From positions 1 to 28,030 of the forward strand of contig CAMLJR010000019.1 of NCBI GenBank assembly GCA_946480345.1: a DNA stretch of 28,030 nt, written 5' to 3'. Source of the DNA: an uncultured Spongiibacteraceae bacterium (GTDB lineage Bacteria; Pseudomonadota; Gammaproteobacteria; Pseudomonadales; CAMLJR01). Within the stretch, counting starts at the first letter, position 1; each line of letters starts with the position of its first letter. The notes beneath the pieces were generated by a model. It ran no database searches, was not told the origin of the DNA, and saw nothing but the letters and a program-made list of their open reading frames with translations. The position numbers were made by a program, and so were the translations under genes. Shown piece by piece: positions 1-6,582 of this stretch.

Positions 1-1
1 G

Positions 2-865
2 ATGTTGCGTGCCAGCATTTATCAAGCTTCAACCGCTGTACCACCGCTCGATGTAGCGCTCGGTAGCATTTCCGACCGAACGATTCCTGGTCCCGGCGGC
101 GAATTAAAAGTACGTGTATATCAACCGCAAGGAACGGGTCCGTTTCCGGTAGTGGTGTATTTCCACGGCGGTGGTTTCGCCACCGGTAATCTCGATACGC
201 AGGATTCGATTTGCCGTGGTTTATGCAGCGCTGCTGAAAGCGTCGTCATGTCCGTCGATTATCGGTTGGCACCGGAACATAAATTTCCCGCCGCGCCGGA
301 CGATGCTTACGCGGCAACGTTATGGGCTGCAAAAAATGCCGCTGAAATTAACGGCGATCCGACGCGTATCGCTATCGGCGGCGACAGCGCCGGCGCGATT
401 CTGAGTGCTAGTACCACGCTGCGGATACGCGATCAGGGCGGCCCGAAATTGCAGGCTCAAATATTGTTTTACGGTTCGATGACGTACGAAATCGATGCGC
501 CGACTAAGTCGCTCGAAGAGTTCAAGGATGGTCCGTGGCTGCGCAAAGAAGATATCACCTATTTCTGGAGCCACTACCTGCCGAACCTCGCGGTCGATCA
601 GAAAAATCCTCTCGCTTGCCCGACCTACGCGACCAGTCATGCTGATCTTCCGCCCGCTTTCGTGGGTACAGCCGAGTGCGATCCAACCCGCGATGCGGCG
701 GAAGAATATGGCGCAAAATTGAAGGCTGCCGGTGTGCTCGTCGAACAACATCGTTACGCAGGTATGCCGCACGGCTTCGTGTCGATGGTCGCAGTGCTGC
801 CAACCGCACGCAAGGCAGTCGACGACGCCGGCGCATTTCTACGCAAGCGTTTCGCTGCCGTTTAA
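2..865 (+). CDS. alpha/beta hydrolase, hormone-sensitive-lipase type (5' end outside window)
   Basis: Carboxylester hydrolase of the HSL (family IV) group, probably a cytoplasmic short-chain esterase; the substrate is unknown. Visible residues, numbered from base 2: oxyanion-hole HGGG at 55-58, the DYRLAPEH block at 86-93, nucleophile elbow GDSAG at 127-131 (Ser129), a likely acid Asp in CDPTRD, and the catalytic His in MPHGF near the C-terminus. Only about 287 residues are present while the family is usually 300-320, and the first residues read like the middle of the N-terminal cap. The ATG at base 2 is therefore probably internal and the true start lies upstream. An SDR gene follows 58 nt downstream on the same strand, with a hairpin between them, so co-transcription is plausible. 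The family call is firm; a role in steroid or ester catabolism would be inference from the distant kshA/hsa genes. Confidence 0.85.
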   Translation: MLRASIYQASTAVPPLDVALGSISDRTIPGPGGELKVRVYQPQGTGPFPVVVYFHGGGFATGNLDTQDSICRGLCSAAESVVMSVDYRLAPEHKFPAAPDDAYAATLWAAKNAAEINGDPTRIAIGGDSAGAILSASTTLRIRDQGGPKLQAQILFYGSMTYEIDAPTKSLEEFKDGPWLRKEDITYFWSHYLPNLAVDQKNPLACPTYATSHADLPPAFVGTAECDPTRDAAEEYGAKLKAAGVLVEQHRYAGMPHGFVSMVAVLPTARKAVDDAGAFLRKRFAAV

Positions 866-884
866 TCGCCAATAAATTCACTTA

Positions 885-905
885 GCGCGGATTTTTTATC
901 CGCGC
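885..905 (+). other. intergenic hairpin between hydrolase and SDR genes
   Basis: Perfect 8-bp inverted repeat (GCGCGGAT at 885-892, ATCCGCGC at 898-905) around a TTTTT loop. No T tract follows on the + strand, so it is not a canonical terminator. It ends about 18 nt before the SDR start codon and could attenuate or stabilise the downstream message. Confidence 0.5.
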
Positions 906-923
906 ATTGCAAGGTAAATATCA

Positions 924-1775
924 ATGAATAATGCGCAAGAAATTTTTAAAGGCGGCGTTGCGGTAATTACCGGCGCAGGCTCCGGTATCGGTGAAGGTAT
1001 TGCCCGTTATGCGGCTGAATTGGGCATGAAGGTTGTGCTCGCCGATATCGCCGAACAAAGCATCGAGGCGTTGGCTGCCGAGTTACGCGCAGCGGGTGCC
1101 GAGGCATTACCGGTGGTAACCGATGTCTCCGATCCAGCCGCGCTGGATCGTCTTGCCGAAAAAACCTATGCGGCATTTGGCGATGTGCAGTTGCTAGTAA
1201 ACAATGCCGGCATCGAAACGCTCGGTTATGTCTGGGAAATTCCGGCGGCGCTCTGGGAGAAAACGCTCGATATTAATATCCATGGCGTCGTACAGGGTGT
1301 GCGTGCTTTTGCACCGCGTATGATCGCGAGCGGCAAACAATGTTACATCGCTAACCTCTCGTCGATCGGCGGTCTTGGCATAATGCCGATTCAAACGTCG
1401 TACATTATGAGCAAGCATGCGATCCTGTCGTTTAGCGAGTGTCTGCATCTTGAAATGCAATTGAAAAAGACGAACGTTCAGGTCAGCGCAGTGCTGCCGG
1501 GTCCTGTCGCAACGCGTATTTTTACCGACGCCAAAGGCAGCGAAAAAGATCCAATGATCGCCCACCATCGCGAAACCATGCGGCAATCCCTCGAAGCGTA
1601 TGGCATCACGCCATTAGAGGCGGCGAAGCGAATCCTGCCGCAAATTGCTGCCGGTGAATTCTGGGTATCCACGCATCCGGAAATTACTCGCGACATGGCA
1701 AACGGGCGTGCGAATCATTTGAGCGGCCTCACCACACCCGCGCTCGGTGAACACATTCTTTCATTACTTCGTTAA
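924..1775 (+). CDS. short-chain dehydrogenase/reductase (SDR)
   Basis: Classical SDR oxidoreductase of 283 residues, NAD(P)-dependent and cytoplasmic; the substrate cannot be told from sequence. The cofactor glycine motif GAGSGIG lies near residues 17-23 and NNAG follows in the central strand. The catalytic residues are Ser147, Tyr160 and Lys164 (SYIMSK). An acidic residue (LADIAE) at the end of beta-2 favours NAD over NADP by the usual rule. The start is supported by an AAGG ribosome-binding sequence about 8 nt before the ATG. It lies between the hydrolase and the 360-residue putative oxygenase, all on the + strand. This fits a small catabolic set acting on an alcohol or ketone, possibly steroid-like, which is inference only. 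Confidence 0.88.
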   Translation: MNNAQEIFKGGVAVITGAGSGIGEGIARYAAELGMKVVLADIAEQSIEALAAELRAAGAEALPVVTDVSDPAALDRLAEKTYAAFGDVQLLVNNAGIETLGYVWEIPAALWEKTLDINIHGVVQGVRAFAPRMIASGKQCYIANLSSIGGLGIMPIQTSYIMSKHAILSFSECLHLEMQLKKTNVQVSAVLPGPVATRIFTDAKGSEKDPMIAHHRETMRQSLEAYGITPLEAAKRILPQIAAGEFWVSTHPEITRDMANGRANHLSGLTTPALGEHILSLLR

Positions 1776-1791
1776 TACTCATCGCAACAGA

Positions 1792-1837
1792 GGATGCGTT
1801 CCCGCTGGGGCGCATCCAGTTAATTCCACTTTTTTTT
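1792..1837 (+). terminator. weak candidate terminator after SDR
   Basis: A 7-bp stem (GGATGCG 1792-1798, CGCATCC 1811-1817) with a 12-nt loop follows the SDR stop codon. The run of eight Ts (1830-1837) begins only 12 nt after the stem, so the geometry is poor. The rest of the 206-nt gap up to the next gene is pyrimidine-rich with no clear promoter. Confidence 0.35.
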
Positions 1838-1981
1838 CTTCGAAATATTCGCTTATTCCGCCTTCCTCTTCATCGTGCGCTCTCGCGCTTTTTCATTCTT
1901 CTTATCGTTGATCTACCTCATGGTTTCTGGCGCTATCGCCGATTAAATTGGCAATACCGCGCACTCACGCCAGGAGCATTT

Positions 1982-3064
1982 ATGAGCACATCGTTCAAAC
2001 AACAATTATCGGATGCGTTGCGTCCCATCGCGCCGCCGATTGTTCTCGATCAGTGTTATACCGAAGATCAATTCCAGCGCATGGTTAGCGTGATTCGGAA
2101 CAATGGTCCGTGGGATATTATTCTCAAACATCACTTCAAATCTGTGGAAGAAGTGGTGGCGACGATGTCCGGATTGCAGGACATCGATAAAAGTAAAGTA
2201 AAGCTCGATGATTTTGCCACGGCGACGTGGCGCGGTTGGTTCGCCGATCACAGCGTATGTCTTTACGACGAGCTGACCGATGTTTTCTACAACGAAAAAT
2301 TCATGCAAGCCGCCAAGGAATATTGGGGCGGCGCCAAGTATGCGTTGCCGTACATGATGTTATTCAACATGCAGGCACCTGCGCACATGAATGACCCAGG
2401 CCATCTCGATGCGCCGGGCTTTCGCGGTATGTGGCTTCTGAATACACCCACATGGCTGCTCAGCGTAATGTGCAAATCGGGTTTGTTCAGAAGCTATTTA
2501 TTAAAAACCGCACAAGTGGTTACGTGGTATTACAACTCATCCGAGGATGGCGGTTTCACCTATTGGCCAAACGGGCCATTGGCGGAACCACAGCGTCTCG
2601 CCATGCCGATGTGGGGTAAGGGCGTGGTTGTGCAAAACGAACTGATGTATCACCGCGGCGAGCCATCGGGTCCAAAACATTTACGCGATTTACCTGAAGG
2701 CTTCACATTCGATTCGACATTGTCGGCTGATCCAGAGAGTGTCGATGGCTGGCTGATAAAAACCGGCGATCGAGTGATTCGCAAAGTACCGGACGTTGAC
2801 ATGCGTTATCTGTTTCATTGGAGCTGCGAGGTATTTGAAGATCGCGACGATATGAAGCTCCGCTTCGATCATCTCGACGATTTGAATCCTGAAAAGGTAT
2901 TCAACATATTTATGGCTGATTTGCGCGCGAGGAAAATTCCGTTCGAAGTGCCGACCGATCCGATGACCGATAGAAAATTCATCGCGTTACTATCGCAAAC
3001 TTACGATGTAACGCCGGCGTCGTATCCGAAAGAGGCACCGTACGAATTACGTGCGGTAAGTTAA
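1982..3064 (+). CDS. uncharacterised 360-residue protein, possible 2-oxoglutarate/Fe(II)-type oxygenase
   Basis: I do not recognise a named family. It is a soluble protein with no signal peptide or membrane segment. It carries a possible 2-oxoglutarate dioxygenase metal triad: His141-x-Asp143 in GHLDAPGFRG, then His224 in MYHRGEPSG, with Arg235 eleven residues later. That is the spacing expected for the distal iron ligand and the 2-oxoglutarate-binding Arg in that superfamily. Other striking blocks are NGPWDIILKHHF (about 41-52), WYYNSSEDGGFTYWPNGP (about 179-196) and a C-terminal acidic/aromatic stretch. The start follows a CAGGAG sequence with good spacing. It has its own 206-nt upstream gap and ends in a strong bidirectional terminator. 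The residue pattern is seen directly; the enzyme class is inference. It could instead be a cupin-like or structural protein. Confidence 0.8.
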   Translation: MSTSFKQQLSDALRPIAPPIVLDQCYTEDQFQRMVSVIRNNGPWDIILKHHFKSVEEVVATMSGLQDIDKSKVKLDDFATATWRGWFADHSVCLYDELTDVFYNEKFMQAAKEYWGGAKYALPYMMLFNMQAPAHMNDPGHLDAPGFRGMWLLNTPTWLLSVMCKSGLFRSYLLKTAQVVTWYYNSSEDGGFTYWPNGPLAEPQRLAMPMWGKGVVVQNELMYHRGEPSGPKHLRDLPEGFTFDSTLSADPESVDGWLIKTGDRVIRKVPDVDMRYLFHWSCEVFEDRDDMKLRFDHLDDLNPEKVFNIFMADLRARKIPFEVPTDPMTDRKFIALLSQTYDVTPASYPKEAPYELRAVS

Positions 3065-3072
3065 AAGCATGG

Positions 3073-3109
3073 AAAAAACCGCTGTAGCTCGCGCCGCAGC
3101 GGTTTTTTT
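3073..3109. terminator. bidirectional rho-independent terminator
   Basis: A stem of AAAAAACCGCTG (3073-3084) and CAGCGGTTTTTT (3097-3108) encloses a 12-nt loop. It is flanked by an A run on the left and a T run on the right, so it can terminate on both strands. It lies between the 3' ends of the convergent putative oxygenase (+) and second SDR (-) genes. Confidence 0.9.
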
Positions 3110-3142
3110 ATTTGTGCGATAGATTAATCGCGCTAAACGAAA

Positions 3143-4012
3143 CTAATCGCCTTTGGCATTGATTTGCGGATGCGCGTACGGCGGAATGACCGGCGGCGGC
3201 AATTGTTCGCGACCATCGAGTGAATACACGGGGAGATTGTGCGCAAGAGGAAAGTGCAGGCTGTAGCCGACTAATCCTGTGCGTTCTTTCGCCGGCAAAT
3301 AACACATCGCCAACACTGTTTCCGCAATATATTCGATGCGCTCGGTGGGATAATCTTCCGGTGTGAAACGATCCGCACCCGGAGTGCTGATCGCGGTGCT
3401 CGGACCAACGACATTAACCGCAATATTGTCATTTTCAAGTTCCGCAGCGAGGCCTTGCGAAAAGCGATGCACCGCCAGCTTCACGGCTGCATATACCTGT
3501 GCGCCACCGGAGCGCTCCCAATCGATATAGGGTTTCAACGGCGGCATTGCCGTTACCGAACCTAAATTAACAATCCAGCCTGCACCGCGTGCACGCATGA
3601 TCGGAATGACGGCTTTGCAAAGAATGAAGGGTATTTTCAAGTAGTGATCGACCGTTGCATCGAACATCGACTCCGGCATTTTTTCGACTGTGCTGTAGTG
3701 CGCGACGCCGGCGTTATTGATCAAAATATCGAGTCCACCAGCCGCTTCGACAGCCCGCTGTACAAGGCTATGCAATTGTTCCGAATTTTCTAAATCGCAT
3801 GCGAGGGGAATAGCTTTGCCGCCGGCTTGTTCTATCAACGTGACGGTTTCACGCAACGTACCGCTGAATTCAACCGCATTCTCAAGGCTGCGCGCAGTAA
3901 CAACGACGGTTGCGCCAGCTGCCGCCAAGCGCTGAGCGATAGCTCTACCTATGCCGCGGCTCGCACCGGTAATCAGCGCAATTTTTCCCGTTAGTGAAGG
4001 TTTGGCTTGCAT
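3143..4012 (-). CDS. short-chain dehydrogenase/reductase (SDR) with extended active-site loop
   Basis: NAD(P)-dependent SDR oxidoreductase of 289 residues from the chosen start. The longer frame to 4063 was rejected because a strong AGGAG lies about 7 nt before the ATG at 4012, and the peptide MQAKPSLTGKIALITG is a normal SDR N-terminus. It shows GASRGIG, NNAG and a YAAVK active-site motif. The usual catalytic Ser (NLGSVTA) is 22 residues before the Tyr instead of about 13, because of an insertion around LKPYIDWERSGGAQV. The Arg-containing loop after beta-2 (TARS) suggests NADP preference. The C-terminus is rich in Pro. It sits downstream of the hybrid kinase on the same strand (87-nt gap) and converges on the oxygenase-like gene. 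Substrate unknown. Confidence 0.86.
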   Translation of the reverse strand: MQAKPSLTGKIALITGASRGIGRAIAQRLAAAGATVVVTARSLENAVEFSGTLRETVTLIEQAGGKAIPLACDLENSEQLHSLVQRAVEAAGGLDILINNAGVAHYSTVEKMPESMFDATVDHYLKIPFILCKAVIPIMRARGAGWIVNLGSVTAMPPLKPYIDWERSGGAQVYAAVKLAVHRFSQGLAAELENDNIAVNVVGPSTAISTPGADRFTPEDYPTERIEYIAETVLAMCYLPAKERTGLVGYSLHFPLAHNLPVYSLDGREQLPPPVIPPYAHPQINAKGD

Positions 4013-4099
4013 GAGTTTCTCCTCTTGAAATTTGTGCGTTGTGGTTTTTATTAGACATAACAATGAAAGTTGGCATTATTGTAGGCCTTACGGCTTTTT

Positions 4100-6466
4100 C
4101 TATGTCGAGCTGATTTCCTTACGCGCAGATATTTTGTTAAGTAAACGCATCAACTCATCGGCGCTCGCCGGTTTAACTAGATGAAGATCAAAACCTGCCT
4201 GTTGCGTCTGTTGTTTATCGTCGGCTTGTCCCCATCCGGTCATCGCCACAATAAATAAATCGCGTATGGATTCGTTGATCCGCAGACGCCGACAAACTTC
4301 GATCCCGTCCAGGTCGGGCAGACCGAGATCGAGAAAAAGTGCATCCGGTTGAAATGCGACGACTTCCTGCAACGTATCTTCGCCGGTATACGTTGCGCGT
4401 GTTTCGTGCCCGAGTGCTTGCAGCAGGCGAGCCAATGTGTCGGCACTATCGCGATGGTCATCGACCACCAGTATGCGCAGACCTTCCGAGTTCACCGCAT
4501 TTTTCAGCGACGGGGATTTTCCATTTTCATCACTTGCGGCCATGCGCGGCAGATGTACACGAAACTCGCTGCCCATTCCCTTGCCCGCGCTACGAGCTTC
4601 AATATCGCCTCCATGGTGTTGGGCAATGCTGCGTGCAAGCGCGAGGCCGATGCCCAAACCGCTGCGGGCGATAGGTTCATCGGGTGAGGCTTGCGTAAAC
4701 ATGTCAAAAATATGCGGTAGCACATCCGTGTCGATACCGACGCCGTTGTCGCTGATGCTCACCGTAACACTGCTCGGTTCAACATCCGCACTGACGACGA
4801 TGGCGCCATGAGGATGCGTATATTTCGCGGAATTATTGAGCAGGTTTGAAAAGATCTGTGCGAGCCGAGTTAAATCGCCATCGATATAAATCGGTTCCGT
4901 TGGTAGGGTGATGGTGAGCTGATGTTGCGCCGCTTCGATAACCGGCCGACTCGTTTCCACGGCGGCTTCGATAACCTGCTTAAGCTCAACACGTTCTTTG
5001 CGCAGTTCGAGCCGGTTGCGCGAAACGCGTGAAATATCGAGTAAATCTTCGAGCAACCGCGCCATGTGTTTGACCTGTCGTCCAATAATTGCGGCACTCG
5101 ATTGCAGCATCTCCTTTGAAATTCCGGGCGTAGCGAGTAGTGCGGCTGCGTTGCCGATCGGCGCCAATGGATTACGCAGTTCGTGCGCGAGCGTTGCCAG
5201 AAATTCGTCTTTTTGCTGGTCGGCTTTTCGCTGAGCTTCCTCGGCTTCGCGCCGTAACGTGACGTCCTGAAAATAAATCGAGACGCCGCCATCGGCGGAT
5301 GGATAAATACGATTGCGAAAATAGCGACGAGAGCTTTTACCGATTCCGTCGCTGTCGATTTCGCTCGTTATTCCTTCACGTCCCGCACGTAAAATTTCGT
5401 TATACAGCCCAGTCCCAATTACATGAGGGAAGATGTCCCACACCACCCGATGAATCAATTCCGATCTGTCGCGGTCAAAAATGGCTTCGGCCTGCGCATT
5501 GACGTAAGTAAAACGGCCTTCGGCATCCAGCGTCACGAAGCCGTCAGTCATACTTTCCAAAGTTTGTGTCAGACGGATATCGCTAAGTTGATGCCGCTTC
5601 TCCGCGTTGCGTCGCTGCTCTTCACGTACGCGAATCGCCTGCACACCCCGCCATAGAATGATGCCGAGCAAAAACATTTCTGCCAGCGTGCGCAATGCAG
5701 TACCGAATGTGCCCACGTATAAATGCGCGCGTTCGCCGGCAACTCGCAGCCAGCCGAGCGCCAGCGGTACTGCTATCGCTACCGGCATGACTCGGCGAGC
5801 CAGAATTCCGGCATAGTTGTCCTCAAATAATGTCTTGGCCGGTTCGAGGTTGGGACGCGTTGCCAGAATGCCTATGCTGGACAGAATAAGAAGAATTGCG
5901 GTTTGAACGGCGATACCGGTTAACCGCGGAATGGTGTACATCGATTCCGCGCCATACAAATAGCCCGTAAGCGAAAGCGTACCCACGCCTAATACCAACA
6001 TGGCGAGAAATACCGCTATTTTTTGCTGGCGTAACTGATGTTGTAACAGAATCAATGCGGCGCCGAGAGCAATGAAGCTGATCGAAGCGGGCGGGCCCAT
6101 GCGCCCGGGAGCCGCAGTGGCGGCCATGCCTGGCGGCTCATCGAATAGCAACGTATCGATGCCCAGATCGATATGCGCAATATGTTCGAACAACGTAGCT
6201 GCGCCAATAGCCAGAACTGCAGCGCTCAATATACGGATCGTATTTCGCGCGGCTGGAAAATACACAGTTAAAAAGAGCGCGCCGCCACACATTATCAGCG
6301 CAAGGCATGTATTCGGCTTGATGGTAATACCCGTCGCCCACCAATCGGAAAATCGATTGATGTTGAGAAGCCAGCCCAGCAGCGATATCACGCCGCCACT
6401 TGCGACTAACACGGCGGCCGATCCACCTATCCGTCTGGACCAAACCATTCCGGATTCTGCGTTCAT
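4100..6466 (-). CDS. membrane-bound hybrid sensor histidine kinase/response regulator
   Basis: Two-component hybrid kinase of 788 residues. The N-terminal third is a multi-spanning membrane domain (about seven hydrophobic segments up to residue ~275), followed by a short coiled linker rich in Arg/Glu. A PAS domain follows (about 300-400, TDGFVTLDAEGRFTYVN). The HisKA domain has phospho-acceptor His428 in AHELRNPLAP. The HATPase domain has its N box (NLLNNSAKYT), G1 (DNGVGI) and G2 (GLGIGLAL). A C-terminal receiver domain (about 665-780) has VVDDHRD, phospho-acceptor Asp713 in FLDLGLPDLDG and the conserved Lys (VKPAS). The start at 6466 has a strong AAAGGAG about 6 nt upstream. No partner regulator with an output domain is adjacent, so the signal probably goes to an unlinked phosphotransfer protein. 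The sensed signal is unknown. Confidence 0.93.
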   Translation of the reverse strand: MNAESGMVWSRRIGGSAAVLVASGGVISLLGWLLNINRFSDWWATGITIKPNTCLALIMCGGALFLTVYFPAARNTIRILSAAVLAIGAATLFEHIAHIDLGIDTLLFDEPPGMAATAAPGRMGPPASISFIALGAALILLQHQLRQQKIAVFLAMLVLGVGTLSLTGYLYGAESMYTIPRLTGIAVQTAILLILSSIGILATRPNLEPAKTLFEDNYAGILARRVMPVAIAVPLALGWLRVAGERAHLYVGTFGTALRTLAEMFLLGIILWRGVQAIRVREEQRRNAEKRHQLSDIRLTQTLESMTDGFVTLDAEGRFTYVNAQAEAIFDRDRSELIHRVVWDIFPHVIGTGLYNEILRAGREGITSEIDSDGIGKSSRRYFRNRIYPSADGGVSIYFQDVTLRREAEEAQRKADQQKDEFLATLAHELRNPLAPIGNAAALLATPGISKEMLQSSAAIIGRQVKHMARLLEDLLDISRVSRNRLELRKERVELKQVIEAAVETSRPVIEAAQHQLTITLPTEPIYIDGDLTRLAQIFSNLLNNSAKYTHPHGAIVVSADVEPSSVTVSISDNGVGIDTDVLPHIFDMFTQASPDEPIARSGLGIGLALARSIAQHHGGDIEARSAGKGMGSEFRVHLPRMAASDENGKSPSLKNAVNSEGLRILVVDDHRDSADTLARLLQALGHETRATYTGEDTLQEVVAFQPDALFLDLGLPDLDGIEVCRRLRINESIRDLFIVAMTGWGQADDKQQTQQAGFDLHLVKPASADELMRLLNKISARKEISST

Positions 6467-6549
6467 CGAAACTCCTTTGATCCCAAGCAATGGATGCGAT
6501 TAATTAAGCCAAATGATTTTTGGTGTTATTGAAATGGCGACGCATCGGG

Positions 6550-6582
6550 GCGGCATTAACAGTCGATGCCGCTTTTTATTTT
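6550..6582 (+). terminator. plus-strand intrinsic terminator with no plus-strand gene
   Basis: GCGGCAT (6550-6556) pairs with ATGCCGC (6566-6572) across a 9-nt loop, followed by TTTTTATTTT into the antisense of the glgP stop codon. The T tract is on the + strand only, but both neighbours are transcribed leftwards. On the - strand the stem is followed by CCCG, so it is a poor terminator for glgP. Confidence 0.6.

Noticed and set aside
2..4. ATG at base 2 as true start of the alpha/beta hydrolase
   Set aside because: The product would lack part of the usual N-terminal cap and no upstream sequence is available to show a ribosome-binding site; treated as truncated by the window.
2773..2781. Third copy of the steroid promoter motif (AGTGATTCG)
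   Set aside because: Only 9 of 11 bases, inside a coding sequence, without the second half of the module; likely chance.
4013..4063. N-terminal extension of the second SDR
   Set aside because: The extra residues are not SDR-like and include the strong AGGAG ribosome-binding site of the ATG at 4012.
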